In this document: piece after piece, positions 10,011 to 19,455 of the stretch
Numbering within the stretch: position 1 is the stretch's first letter
Layout: each line of letters starts with the position of its first letter
Assembly: GCF_000092065.1 (NCBI RefSeq)
Contig: NC_009361.1
Location: forward strand, 124,001 to 188,000
Source of the DNA: Ostreococcus lucimarinus CCE9901
Lineage: Eukaryota > Chlorophyta > Mamiellophyceae > Mamiellales > Bathycoccaceae
DNA length: 64,000 bases
Direction: 5' to 3'
Program-made: the position numbers and the translations under genes
The notes under the pieces: model-generated
What the model was told of the DNA's origin: nothing
The model's input: only the letters and a program-made list of their open reading frames with translations
The model's database searches: none

Positions 10011-11069
10011 CTACCGCAAGGCGCTCTCGTCCTTGACGCCATAAATTTCGTCGTAACGCTTGTGACTGCGCGCTAAATCGACCACACCGCTCGCCCCAAA
10101 AAGACGCTCCACCGTTGCCGACGCGCACTGCTGCGTGGCGGTCGCGTCGTCGACACCGTGATACTCTCTGACGACTTTCGCCAACGCGTCGCACGGCACA
10201 AAGAGCACGCGCGGCCCTTCGTCCCCCAGAAACTTTTCGCCTCCGGGCTGGGAAAGCCGACAACACGCCATCGCGTGCGGCTCATCCATCGTGCTCACCT
10301 CTCGTCCGGTGTCGCTATTCAACACGTTGATCGGTCGCAATCGCTTGCACTCGACGACGCGAGTCGATCCGAGCACGTCGGCTTCGACGGCTTTCGCCGC
10401 CGCCTCGTCCGTCGTCTTTAGCAATCTGATCGCCTCCTTCCCACTCGTCGTCGCCTGCGTGGACGACCACAGACGAAACAAAAAGTAGTACAACGGAAAG
10501 TTACTGACCGGCGTCAAGAACATGGGCATGCTCAACGGCGCACCGAGCGCGTACATCGTCGTCGCCGCGCGCGCGTTCTTCGTCCCGTCGACGACGGTTC
10601 GCTCCACCAGCCTCCGCACCGCCCCCACGTCCACCCCGCTCGGGTACACGATCTCCACGCTCGACAGTATCTTCGGCATCTCCTTCAGCGCGCGCTCTCG
10701 AGGATCGATCCTGTCCATCGCGAACATCCCGAGCTCGTGTATCCGCCGCCTCGCCGACCCCGGCGCGCTCGCCGCCATCGCCCGCCACGTCTTCTCCCCG
10801 TAATCCACCGCCCTCGCGCCCCACCGTCGCACCCACGGCATCGCGCGATCGATCGTCCGCATCGCGCGCGTCGCCATCGTCCCGTTCGCGTCGTCGGCGC
10901 GTCCCATCGCTTCGCGCGCGCGCGCTTCCGCGGGCTCGACGACCGCCGCGCCGTGCGCCATCCATCGGTGCCCCTCGCGCGTCGTCGTCGACGTCGACGA
11001 CGTCGCCGCGCCTCCGAACGGCACCACCACCATCCGCGCCCGCGACGCGAGCGCGCGCCGCGTCGCCAT
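10011..11069 (-). CDS. Mitochondrial K+/H+-exchange-related (KHE1-like) protein
   Basis: 352 residues with an N-terminal mitochondrial-type leader (MATRRALASRARMVVVPFGG, basic and amphipathic). The central region resembles the Mit_KHE1 family in layout: a conserved helix before IDPRERALKEMP, the segment VEIVYPSGVDVGAVRRLVER, and a Tyr/Phe-rich hydrophobic segment (PVSNFPLYYFLFRLWSS). Yeast members affect mitochondrial K+/H+ exchange. The assignment rests on recalled family features, so it is moderate. The gene is convergent with ubiquitin-S27a (75 bp between stops) and divergent from the RRM gene. Confidence 0.55.
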   Translation of the reverse strand: MATRRALASRARMVVVPFGGAATSSTSTTTREGHRWMAHGAAVVEPAEARAREAMGRADDANGTMATRAMRTIDRAMPWVRRWGARAVDYGEKTWRAMAASAPGSARRRIHELGMFAMDRIDPRERALKEMPKILSSVEIVYPSGVDVGAVRRLVERTVVDGTKNARAATTMYALGAPLSMPMFLTPVSNFPLYYFLFRLWSSTQATTSGKEAIRLLKTTDEAAAKAVEADVLGSTRVVECKRLRPINVLNSDTGREVSTMDEPHAMACCRLSQPGGEKFLGDEGPRVLFVPCDALAKVVREYHGVDDATATQQCASATVERLFGASGVVDLARSHKRYDEIYGVKDESALR

Positions 11070-11434
11070 CGCGCGCGCGCCGCGGTCTCGCGCGGCGGCC
11101 GTCGCGGCGTCGCGCGCGCGCGCCCGTAACCACCCGCGCGACGCCCGCGTCGTCGGTGATGCATCGTCGCGCGCATTCGCGTCGCGCGATGGGTCTCGAA
11201 CGCCTCGACTACGACGCCAGCGTGGCCGACTTTTTTATTTTTTATCAGATATTTTCGCGCGCCCCGAGATCTCGTAGTGTGCGCTTTCCGAACGGTATGT
11301 GCGTGCGCGACCATCGACGTCGCGTCGTCGACGTAACGCGCGATGGCGTCGTCACGCCGACGCGCCGTCGCGCGCGCCGCACACGACCGCGCGCGCGCCG
11401 GAATCTCGCGCGCGTCGCGACGGACGCGCGAACG
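11070..11434. promoter_or_regulatory. Divergent intergenic region, KHE1-like / RRM genes
   Basis: About 365 bp between two divergent start codons. It has one distinctly AT-rich block near 11230-11258 (runs of T and ATTTT) in otherwise GC-rich DNA, a likely core-promoter region. Upstream ATGs at 11159 and 11298 are in frame with the RRM protein, so its 5' end is not certain. Confidence 0.4.
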
Positions 11435-12799
11435 ATGGCCGATTGCACCGTCGCCGTCGCGGAACGCGTCGACGAGGGCGCGCGCGACGCGAAAACGGGC
11501 GCGGATTCCACGACGCGCGCGACGCATGACGTCGATGGCGCGCGCGACGCGATCGACGACGACGGCGACGAGGGCGCGCGCGAGGGCGCGATGGCGACGC
11601 GAGACGCGACGGACGACGCGACGTTGGACGACGAACCAGCGCGGGACGCGAAGGGGAGCGATTCGCGGGAACGCACGGTGTTCATCGGCGGGACGAGCCA
11701 CGAGTGCGACGAGGCGCGCGTGCGCAGATTCTTCGAGGAGGAACACGACGCGAAGGTGGAGAACGTGAAGCTGATATACGATCGACAGACGCTGGTGAGG
11801 AAGGGATACGGGTTCGTGAAGTTTTACAGCGTCGAGGACGCGGCGCGGGTGAAGGCGATGGGGAAGGTGACGATCGACGGGAAGGCGGTGGACGCGAAGG
11901 AGGCGACGCGGGACGAACCGGCGAGCGCGGGAGAGGGACGAACGCGGGAGGGAAGACACGAGCGCACGCGATCGCACGGGAGCGGGAAAATGTCTCGGGG
12001 GAGTTCGCACAACTCGCTGAGCGAACACATGGGGCGGATGTCGGTCGGGAACGGGGCGAGAGTCTCGGGAGGGGCGCCGCAGCGACACCCCGCGGGGGGG
12101 GCGCCGCATCTTCGCGGCGCCAAGGCGTCCAAGGCGCAGTTGTCTCGATCGCCGAATTACGTCGGTGGGCTGGACGACGGGGCGAGCGGGAGCGAGAGCG
12201 GTGAACGATCGAACAGTGGCGCGCCGGGGACGGAGAACACCGTCTTTTGCGGGGGGCTTCCGCTGGAAGCCACGCCCGAGGCGCTCGGGTGGTTCTTCGC
12301 GCACTACGGCACCGTGCTCAGCGTAAAGCTGATTTACGACAAGCTCACCGGTGCGTGCAAGGGGTACGGCTTCGTCGTCTTCGCCGACGTCGCGATCGCC
12401 GAAATGGTCAAGGCACAGCGCCAAATTCCGTTCCTCGGGAAGATGATCGACGTGAGCGAGGCGATGCGTCACGTGGGGCGCCACGACGACGGACGAGGCT
12501 TCGCGCCGGGCGCGCAGTACGGCACCAAGCGCGCGATGGGTTACGGATCTCAAGGGCCATTTTACCCGCCGCAGATGTCCATGTACCCACCGCACATGGT
12601 CATGCCGCCGCACATGGCCATGGGGGGGCAAAATCCTCACATGGCTATGATGGCGATGCACCACATGCAGTTCGCGGGCTACCCGATGTACGCCAACGGA
12701 GCGACGGTGTACGGCATGCCTGGCGAGCATGTCGAAGACGACGAAGAAGACAGCGATGAAGTCGCGGCCGAGGGCGAAACTGTTGCCGCTTCCGAATAG
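11435..12799 (+). CDS. Two-RRM hnRNP/Musashi-type RNA-binding protein
   Basis: 454 residues from the ATG at 11435, chosen because the sequence before it reads as Arg-rich non-coding DNA. After an acidic Asp/Ala/Arg leader come two RRMs: RRM1 begins RTVFIGGTSHECDEARVRRF with RNP1 KGYGFVKF, and RRM2 begins NTVFCGGLPLEATPEALGWF with RNP1 KGYGFVVF. The linker (~100 residues) is Ser/Gly/Arg-rich. The C-terminus is a striking Met/Pro/His-rich low-complexity region (MSMYPPHMVMPPHMAMGG) and an acidic end. It probably binds mRNA, and the tail could drive phase separation. The exact orthologue is not determined. Confidence 0.85.
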   Translation: MADCTVAVAERVDEGARDAKTGADSTTRATHDVDGARDAIDDDGDEGAREGAMATRDATDDATLDDEPARDAKGSDSRERTVFIGGTSHECDEARVRRFFEEEHDAKVENVKLIYDRQTLVRKGYGFVKFYSVEDAARVKAMGKVTIDGKAVDAKEATRDEPASAGEGRTREGRHERTRSHGSGKMSRGSSHNSLSEHMGRMSVGNGARVSGGAPQRHPAGGAPHLRGAKASKAQLSRSPNYVGGLDDGASGSESGERSNSGAPGTENTVFCGGLPLEATPEALGWFFAHYGTVLSVKLIYDKLTGACKGYGFVVFADVAIAEMVKAQRQIPFLGKMIDVSEAMRHVGRHDDGRGFAPGAQYGTKRAMGYGSQGPFYPPQMSMYPPHMVMPPHMAMGGQNPHMAMMAMHHMQFAGYPMYANGATVYGMPGEHVEDDEEDSDEVAAEGETVAASE

Positions 12800-12914
12800 A
12801 CGAGCGACTCTTTTTACTCGCTACGCTACGCTACGCACTACAACACACTACAAAAAAACGCCGCAGAAAAATAGAACGATAGATCCGCCATGTCATCACA
12901 CTCTCGCCTCTTGT

Positions 12915-13796
12915 TCAACGAAGTCGCTCATCGAGGCGCGAATCGTCTAAAAGCACTCTGGAATCGAGCTGCTTGTTATGCTTGCCCTGTCGTCGACTTT
13001 CGTACGATTCAAATCCATCCGTTCGCTTCAAAGTGCCGACGTCCACGAGAGTTCGTCTCAGGCTCAGCGTCGTCAACCGATCGCACGCGAGCAAAATTTC
13101 TCCCGGCACGCCGTCGCACTTCGTGTCGTCCACATCTATTTCCTTCAGCTTGACCGCGTGCGCCCACGCCACCGGCAACGCGCCACGCATTTCACGATTA
13201 CGCGCGAAACGAATGACCTCTAAATCAGCGCAATTCCCGAGTCCGGCGATCGCGTCGTCGAACGTCGTCAGCGCGTTCGCGCTCGCGTCCAACCGTCGAA
13301 GCCTTTTGCATTTCCCGAGCGTCCGCGGCAGCGCTCGCAGCGCGTTCTCGCGCACGTCCAAATCTTCGAGCGCGAGCAACGAATCGATGTCTTCCGGCAG
13401 CGCCGTCAATTTATTCCCTCGCAAGTCCAGCGTCTTCAAGTTGACGAGCGTCGAAAAGGCGCGCGGCAGCGCTCTCACCGCGTTGAAGCTCAGGTTCACC
13501 TTTTGCGCGTTTCGCAAGCTTCCGATCGCGTCGTCGACGTCGACGATGGCGTTCGACGCCAAGTCGAGCACGCGCACGCGCGCGCCGACGTCGCGTTCGA
13601 AGACGTACGGCGGCACGCGCGCGTGCCGCGCGTCGCGTTCGGTGACGATTCCGGTCGCCAGAGCCGTCTTCTTTCGCGATTCTTCGGCGTTCGCGCGGTT
13701 ACGCGATCGCCAGGCCGCGTCCCAGGCCGCGTCGACGCTCGACGTGACCTCGTTCCAGGCGTTCGCGACGCGGGCGAAGACTTCGTCGACGGACAT
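12915..13796 (-). CDS. LRRC57/PIRL-like leucine-rich repeat protein
   Basis: 293 residues from the ATG at 13796; the longer frame starts at a GTG. After ~55 residues come about seven short LRRs of the Ras-suppressor/PIRL type (LKTLDLRGNKLTALPEDIDS, LEDLDVRENALRALPRTLGK). The C-terminal block TDGFESYESRRQGKHNKQLD resembles the tail of LRRC57-like proteins (a DGF..Y..RR...NKQIDS pattern). It is a cytosolic scaffold of unknown partner. It lies in tandem with the RNase T2 gene, 118 bp downstream of its stop. Confidence 0.8.
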   Translation of the reverse strand: MSVDEVFARVANAWNEVTSSVDAAWDAAWRSRNRANAEESRKKTALATGIVTERDARHARVPPYVFERDVGARVRVLDLASNAIVDVDDAIGSLRNAQKVNLSFNAVRALPRAFSTLVNLKTLDLRGNKLTALPEDIDSLLALEDLDVRENALRALPRTLGKCKRLRRLDASANALTTFDDAIAGLGNCADLEVIRFARNREMRGALPVAWAHAVKLKEIDVDDTKCDGVPGEILLACDRLTTLSLRRTLVDVGTLKRTDGFESYESRRQGKHNKQLDSRVLLDDSRLDERLR

Positions 13797-13914
13797 GGAC
13801 GAGACGCCGCCGCGCGGCGTCCGGCGAGTGAGGCGCACGACCGGACGCGCGGCGGGAAGAATGTGCGTAGAATTACAACGATGCCGGAGCGATTAAAGAA
13901 TGGTGCGCGATCGA

Positions 13915-14817
13915 TCATCGCGCGCTGGCGACGCGCGAGGCGATGTCGGCGTGACATCCCGTTTGCTCTGGCGACAGCACGCGAACGCGTTCGCATCGCT
14001 CGGCGCACGAGTTGTCGTATCGACTGTCGCGCACGCCGACGCACGGGCAGTCCTCCGCCTCGCCCACGCCACCGTCTGGAGTGCGTTTGAAGCATTGGAC
14101 GACCTGGAGAAGCACGCACGATTTCGTGCACCCGAGCGCGACTTTGGACGCGCCGCCGAACGCCTGTTGCGCGTCCGCCAACGAGAGCTCCGATCCCGTC
14201 GCCTCCAGCAAAACTTCCGGCGTCCCGAGCGCCTCGGCGAGCGCAAACGTGACGTTATAGAACTCGCGTTGCGTCATCCCGCGCGTCGTTCCCTCGACGT
14301 CGATCCACGATGCGCACGTTCCGTGTTTCGCCCACTCGTGCGCGCCCAAACCGTCCCGAGTCCACGCCGGCGCGATCCTCTCCGCCGCCGCCCCGCTCGG
14401 TATCTCGCGCGCCGCGTACGTCCACTTCTCACTCGACGGGTACCACGACGGTTTGACGCAATTTTGCGGCCAGTAACACCCATCGCGCCCGTCGCTCTTC
14501 GTCGCCGTCGAGTAGCTCGGCCAGAGTCCGTGCAGCGTCAGCGCCGGTTCCGCCGCCGAGCGCGCGCACTCACCCTTCTCGCACGCTCGCGGCGCGCTCG
14601 CGCAAAACCCAGGCGTCCACGCGCGCGCGAGCTCCCACATATCGAACGCCCGTCGCGTCGCGCGCACGCCGTCGTCGCAGCCGAAGTGCGTTTTCGTCCC
14701 GACAGCGGGACAGCTCGAAGCCGACTCGACCGGCGAGGACGACGCGACGGGACGCGCGAGGACGAGCGCGATCACCAGACGAGCGAGGCGCGACTTCTGA
14801 GCGCGCGCGCGCGTCAT
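13915..14817 (-). CDS. Ribonuclease T2 (secretory)
   Basis: 300 residues from the ATG at 14817, chosen because it starts a good signal peptide (LARLVIALVLARPVASS). Both catalytic segments are intact: CAS I LTLHGLWPSY and CAS II HEWAKHGTCASW, with the two catalytic His and the Glu/Lys. Many cysteines (CYWPQNC, CPCVGVRD) fit the disulphide pattern of secreted or vacuolar T2 enzymes. Reaction: base-nonspecific cleavage of RNA to 3'-nucleotides through a 2',3'-cyclic intermediate; likely role in vacuolar RNA turnover and phosphate scavenging. Confidence 0.93.
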   Translation of the reverse strand: MTRARAQKSRLARLVIALVLARPVASSSPVESASSCPAVGTKTHFGCDDGVRATRRAFDMWELARAWTPGFCASAPRACEKGECARSAAEPALTLHGLWPSYSTATKSDGRDGCYWPQNCVKPSWYPSSEKWTYAAREIPSGAAAERIAPAWTRDGLGAHEWAKHGTCASWIDVEGTTRGMTQREFYNVTFALAEALGTPEVLLEATGSELSLADAQQAFGGASKVALGCTKSCVLLQVVQCFKRTPDGGVGEAEDCPCVGVRDSRYDNSCAERCERVRVLSPEQTGCHADIASRVASAR

Positions 14818-14957
14818 GGCGGCGCGCGCGACGGCGCGCGCGACGGGTGAAAGGCGAGGTGTGCGGCGCGACGCGCGACGGTTGGATTTCAAACGCGAGC
14901 GTCGCGACTACGAGCGAGCGACTAAATGAATGAACACTACTCGCCGGGCGTCGGCGT

Positions 14958-16169
14958 TCACACCATTGATTTCGACGATTTCCCCATCAGCCGGTGCACC
15001 GCGCTGCGACGTTGGCTCTCGCACAGCGCACCGCACACGGTCGTCGCGAAGACGCACAGACAAACCAAGCGCGGCGCGCCGGCGGACGTCGCGTCCGAGC
15101 TCTCTAATCTCGCGAGCATAAAAGCGCCCGTGATGCAGTTATACGTCGCGATGACGGTGGTAACGATGCCGATCGCGCGGTGCCACTTGCGAAAGTCCGC
15201 TCGCGGTAAAGACTTTCGAACGTACCCGGCGTACGCTTGCGCGATCGCCAACCCGACGACCATGGCGCCGTATCTCCCGTGCGCCCCCCAGGGCTTCGAC
15301 CACCCGCGCGCGGCGATGATGACGTACGCCGCGACGACGCTCAACGCTACCGCCGCGCACTGCGCCGCGCGATGGAAGCGAAACCACCAAGGATCGAATT
15401 TCCGTCCGTATCGCGCGGCGAACGACGCGCCGGGCGAAAGAATCAACCACGCGAATCCCATCAACGACCCGTGCGCTAACCGCGCGACGCCCAATCTTCG
15501 CGCGCGCGCCGTTTCCGCGCGCGCGTCCACCCCATCGTCCGTTCTCGGCGCGCGCCAGCCCCCCGCCAGCGCCGCGTCGACGCTCGGCGCGCGCGCGCCG
15601 TCGCTCGCGTTCGCCTCGCGCGCCTCGTCCAGTCGCGCGTTCGCGTCCGCGTCGACGTCTCCTCCCTGTCCGCACGCCACGTCGCGCTCGACGGCGTACC
15701 ACGTGTTATAATCCTCGACGACCGTCGCTTCGAAGCGTACCGCGTCGAACGCGTCGTCCGGCGCCATCCACGGGACCACGACGCTCGTCGTCGCGTCCGT
15801 CGAGCCGTCGTGCGTCGCGAACGCGTTCGACCCGCAGTCCGATTTCACCCGCGTCCCGCGCGGCATCGCGCGCGCGTCGAACGCCCCGAGCGCCTCCCCG
15901 CTCGCCGCGCGCGTCGCGCGCAACAGAAACCCACGAAACGGCGCGCGCGCGCGAATCTCAACCGCCACCGTCGTCCCGCGCGCGACGCGTCCGACGCGCA
16001 CGACGACGTCCTCGCGCGCGCGCGGCGTCGCGCGCGTCCCGTGCCCGACGCTCGCGTGCGCGCACGCGCCCGCGCCGCCGGAGAAGGCGCGCGCGCATCG
16101 CGCGAGGAGCGCGAGCGCGACGACGCGCGCGACGGACGCGCGCCGCATTCTGGCGCGCGGCGCGCGCAT
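14958..16169 (-). CDS. Reeler-domain / cytochrome b561 membrane protein
   Basis: 403 residues from the ATG at 16169, or 396 from 16148; the latter gives a cleaner signal peptide (RRASVARVVALALLARCARAF). An extracellular Reeler-like beta domain (~residues 30-175, with VVVRVGRVARGTTVAVEIRA) is followed by an acidic linker and a five-helix cytochrome b561 core. Candidate haem-ligating His lie in LAHGSLMGF, FRFHRAAQ, GAHGRYG and KWHRAIGI. The layout resembles animal ferric-chelate reductase 1 without a clear DOMON domain. Probable role: transmembrane electron transfer, for example ferric or ascorbate reduction. It is divergent from the small spliced gene at 16168 with 19 bases or fewer between starts. 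Confidence 0.8.
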   Translation of the reverse strand: MRAPRARMRRASVARVVALALLARCARAFSGGAGACAHASVGHGTRATPRAREDVVVRVGRVARGTTVAVEIRARAPFRGFLLRATRAASGEALGAFDARAMPRGTRVKSDCGSNAFATHDGSTDATTSVVVPWMAPDDAFDAVRFEATVVEDYNTWYAVERDVACGQGGDVDADANARLDEAREANASDGARAPSVDAALAGGWRAPRTDDGVDARAETARARRLGVARLAHGSLMGFAWLILSPGASFAARYGRKFDPWWFRFHRAAQCAAVALSVVAAYVIIAARGWSKPWGAHGRYGAMVVGLAIAQAYAGYVRKSLPRADFRKWHRAIGIVTTVIATYNCITGAFMLARLESSDATSAGAPRLVCLCVFATTVCGALCESQRRSAVHRLMGKSSKSMV

Positions 16170-16241
16170 GGGCGCGCGCGCGTCGCGCGAGGGCGCGCCG
16201 CGCGACAACGGCGCGCTCGACGACGACGGCTTCGTCACGGT

Positions 16242-16282
<41 letters not shown>

Positions 16283-16601
16283 ATTTCGCACTCGCATTCG
16301 TTCGCGTTCGACGCGTTTCGCGCGCGCGTTTCGCGCGTTTCGCGCGCGCGACTGACGCCGCGAGCGCGTCGCGTCGCAGGTGGCATCGCGCGACGCCGCC
16401 GCGCGCGAGCGCGACGCCCTCGACGCCGCGCATCGCGCCGCGGACGCCGCCATCGACGCGCTCGCGGACGCGCAGCCGTACTGCGACGACCCCGAGGTCG
16501 CCGCGACGCTCGCGCGCGCCGCCGCGCTCGACGCCGCGGACGCCGCGCGCGACGCGAGCGACGCGAGCGATGCGGCGCGCGACGCGAGCGACCCGCGATA
16601 G
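16168..16601 (+). CDS. Small Ala/Asp-rich protein, spliced; family unknown
   Basis: Exon 1 is 16168-16239 (24 codons) and exon 2 is 16380-16601; the 140-bp intron has a GTGCGCG donor, a CGACTGACG branch motif at ~16350 and a GTCGCAG acceptor, phase 0. The 97-residue product is MGARASREG..., then DDDGFVT, an Arg/Glu/Ala helical region, AQPYCDDPEVAATL, and an Ala/Asp/Ser repeat tail. MGARAS fits an N-myristoylation consensus. The intron signature is the main evidence that it is real. No family is recognised. Confidence 0.6.
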
Positions 16602-16608
16602 CGCCGTG

Positions 16609-16676
16609 TGAACGAACGAACGAACGAACGAACGAACGAACGAACGAACGAAAAAACGAAAAAACGAACGAACGAC
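16609..16676. repeat. (GAAC)n microsatellite
   Basis: About ten perfect GAAC tetranucleotide units followed by degenerate GAAAAAAC units. It lies between the small spliced gene and the CONSTANS-like start, so it sits in a 3' UTR, in the 5' UTR of the latter, or in its promoter. Confidence 0.9.
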
Positions 16677-16693
16677 ACGGCGCGGTCCGCACA

Positions 16694-18406
16694 ATGACGC
16701 GCGCGCCCGTTCCGTGCGACGCCTGCGCGCACGGCGTCGCGCGCCTGTACTGCGCCGCGGACGACGCGAAATTGTGCCTGCGATGCGATCGAACGGTGCG
16801 CGACGCGCGAACGCGAACGCGATTTTCGACACGCCGCCGGAAAGCGGGCGAGGGCACTTTACGCGGGAACGACGCGCGGCGCGCGCGCGCGCGCGACGAG
16901 GACGCGCGCGGGGGCGGGATTTCGGTGACGCGTATTTTGTGCCACCGTCGCGACGCGTCGAGGAGGTCGACGACGCGCGTCCGCGGGATCGCGCGACGAC
17001 GTTCGTCGCGGAGGCGTTCGTTACGAATGCGTGAATTGTCGACGACTGACGACGACGACGACGACGCGATGGACGCGCGAGCAGGTGCACAACGCGAATA
17101 AATTCGCGGAAAAACACTCGAGGCGTTGGTTGTGCGAGATGTGCGCGCACGCGTGCGCAGAGGTGCGAGAGAGGCGAGGCGAGGCGAATTCGAACGGCGG
17201 TTGAGTAGTTAGGGCTCGGACGAGGACGCGGCGAGACGCGAGAAGGCGAGGGCGAAGGCGCGCGCGCGAACGGGGACGCGATGGGGCGTTTCGAACTCGC
17301 GAGAGACGATGTGCGAGGATGTGGTGTCGACGAGAGACTGACGAAACGTTCACGTCGCGCGACGACGATCGGCGGAAACGTAGGTTATGCGCGAAAACGA
17401 AGACGGCGTCACGGGGACGACGACGTGCGAGGCGTGCGATCGAGCGCACGGTTCGGGACGCGCGGTGGCGCTCAGAGCGTTTCACGAATGTGCGATGTCG
17501 GATGAGGCGTATCGCGCGGTCGGGAAAGGGATGAAGCAGACGCGGCGGGGGAGGCCGTCGAATAAGAGCAAGTCGGAGGTTCAAGCGCTCGACGCCGAGG
17601 TGTCTGATGAAACGTTTTGGAGCCTGGTGAAAAAGTCGCAAATTCGTCCGAGCGAAGAGCCCTCGTTCGATCGAGTGGACCTTTTTAGCGGCGACGACGG
17701 TCGGGGTCAAATGACGAGCGATGATAAGGACGATGAAGCGTTCATCGACGGTTTGATTCGCATGCCGTCGTTTACGATGCTCGACGCGGAGATGAACGTG
17801 CGAGTGGACGGTTCGGCGGCGAATTTCGGGACGCCGTCGCCCGCAGAAAGCTCGGGCGCACCGGTGCGACAGGCGTATAACAGTATTTTCGAATCGAGTC
17901 AGGCTACGGGGCAAATGTCGCGCGCCCGTGCGACGTCTCAATCGGACAGCGCCGCCGACGGCATCGATTCCATGTTCATGCCGGGGGGCGTGAGATCGAG
18001 CAACGAGCACGTAGAAGAGCTTTTGGCGCCGCGAGTGGATGGCGAAAGAAACATGTTCTACGACATCGACGCCGCGGGACAGTGGCGAATGAAGAAACCT
18101 AAGAAGAGTGGGCGTCCCAAGAAGATGTCCGCCGCCCGCAACGCGCGCAAACCCGCGGCGACGAATTCGTCGGCGGCGTACGCCGCGAACGCGCCAGATC
18201 ATTCTGCCAAACTCCCGGGCGGTGCATCTCGTCAACAAGTGCTCGATCGGTACCACGAGAAGCGTAAGGCTCGCACATACGGTAAAACAATCCACTACGA
18301 GGCGAGAAAAGTCCGCGCCGAAACGCGCGTTCGAGTCGGTGGTCGATTCGCCAAAGCGGAAGACAGATCTTGCGACGTCTCAATCAAGGGTGCCGTACCC
18401 GCGTGA
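16694..18406 (+). CDS. COL: CONSTANS-like transcription factor (B-box + CCT)
   Basis: Three exons: 16694-16795, 17085-17162 and 17384-18406. Both introns start GTGCG, contain GACTGAC and end AG (CAG, TAG), and both are phase 0; the product is 400 residues. Joining exons 1 and 2 restores a B-box zinc finger: CDACAHGVARLYCAADDAKL, CLRCD, then VHNANKFAEKHSRRWLCEMC. Exon 3 adds a possible degenerate second box (CEACDRAHGSG), a long Ser/Asp-rich middle, and a C-terminal CCT domain (RQQVLDRYHEKRKARTYGKT, then IHYEARKVRAETRVRVGGRF). CCT proteins bind DNA with NF-Y subunits in light and clock signalling. Neither half looks like a B-box protein before splicing. Confidence 0.92.
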
Positions 18407-18727
18407 AGACAACAAAACACTCACCCGCACTGACACATTCACAGCACTTATCCGTGCACCGATTCTTTTTTCAACCCATCTTGGATAACTCCAAACTCGG
18501 GCCTTTTCCAATATTTTTAGAGCGACGTCGACCGCGGCTCCGCCGCGTCTCGGCGCCACGCTCCCGTGTACATTTTCTCTATTCGATTCTATTCGCTCGC
18601 GTCTCCTGTACTTCAGATGATTTTTTAACATAACAAACATTTTTTCATACCCTCAATCGCGCCTTCCGCGCCCTCCTCCGTCGTCGCGCGTCCGCGTCCC
18701 GCCTCGCGCTCGACGTCGCGCGCGCGC
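18407..18727. other. Convergent intergenic region
   Basis: About 320 bp between the converging stop codons of the CONSTANS-like and MZM1 genes. It is richer in A/T than its flanks, with T runs near 18468 and 18622. I see no gene, repeat or RNA in it; it presumably holds both 3' UTRs and polyadenylation signals. Confidence 0.5.
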
Positions 18728-19060
18728 TCACGCGACCCCTCCCCCCCCCCCGCACCCCTTCTCGCCCTCGCCGTCCCTCGAGATCGTCACGTCCCGATGC
18801 GCCGCGTCCACGGTCATCCGAAACGCCCCCTCATCGCCCTCTCGCACCGCTTGCACGACGTGCGTCCGCACGAACGTCGCCGCCTCCACCGCCGCCGCGA
18901 TCTTCATCTTCGCGTCGTTCGCGTCGACGTCGCGCGCGCGCTCGAACTGCGTTCGTATCTCGCGGTGCGCCGCGTCGAGCGCGCGCGCGTCGCCCGCGAA
19001 CGCCTTGGCGCGCGCGCGCATCAGCGCGCGGTACGCACCGACCGCGCTCGGCGTCGCCAT
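18728..19060 (-). CDS. MZM1: MZM1/LYRM7-type complex III assembly factor
   Basis: 110 residues from the ATG at 19060. The LYR-type start is AVGAYRALMRARAKAFAGDA, followed by AHREIRTQFERARDVDAN and FVRTHVVQAV, the order seen in plant and fungal MZM1/LYRM7. That protein is a mitochondrial matrix chaperone for the Rieske Fe-S subunit of cytochrome bc1. The L of LYR is replaced (AYR), as in several members. The C-terminus is a short Gly run encoded by an 11-base C tract (18741-18751), a slippage-prone spot, so the last few residues are less certain. Confidence 0.82.
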   Translation of the reverse strand: MATPSAVGAYRALMRARAKAFAGDARALDAAHREIRTQFERARDVDANDAKMKIAAAVEAATFVRTHVVQAVREGDEGAFRMTVDAAHRDVTISRDGEGEKGCGGGGGVA

Positions 19061-19455
19061 CGTGTGCGGCGCTCTTTGCGTCGCGACGAAGCGCGGCGAC
19101 GCGAAGCGACGTTTCTCGGACGCGCCGCGATCGATCCACACCGCGACAAAGAGACGCGATCGATCGCATTCGACGACGACGACGCGGACAATTTTGTGTC
19201 CGAGGATTCAGCGGTGCGCCCGTCGCGCGCGCGCGCGGCGACGCGACGCGCGCGCGGCGACGCGACGCGCGCGGCGAGGGCGACGAAGACGAAGACGCGA
19301 ACGAGGGCGCGAACGACGCGCGCGGCGAGCGACGCGCGCGCGAATACGGCGAACGCGCGCCGCGCGGTCGAGCGCGGCGAGCGCTATTGCGCGCGCGGTC
19401 GGAAGACGTCGGACTGACGCGCGAACGCGGCGCGCGCGCGCAGAGGAAGAGGGAG
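19061..19455. promoter_or_regulatory. Divergent region with probable 5'-UTR intron
   Basis: Lies between the MZM1 and double-USP start codons. Near its right end there is a GGACTGACG motif (~19411) followed by CGCGCGCAG at 19443, the intron-end pattern used elsewhere in this window. A GTGCGCC at 19214 could be the donor. No ATG occurs before it on the forward strand, so this would be a 5'-UTR intron (about 19214-19443) of the USP gene. Confidence 0.5.

Noticed and set aside
10685-12730. 681-codon reverse-strand open frame antisense to the RRM gene
   Set aside because: Arg/His-rich translation without any domain; it mirrors the codon bias of the real forward gene, a common artefact in GC-rich DNA.
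16170-17150. Reverse-strand extension of the reeler/b561 protein
   Set aside because: It would run across the small spliced gene, the GAAC repeat and the CONSTANS-like exon 1, and it places long Arg/Ser tracts before the signal peptide.
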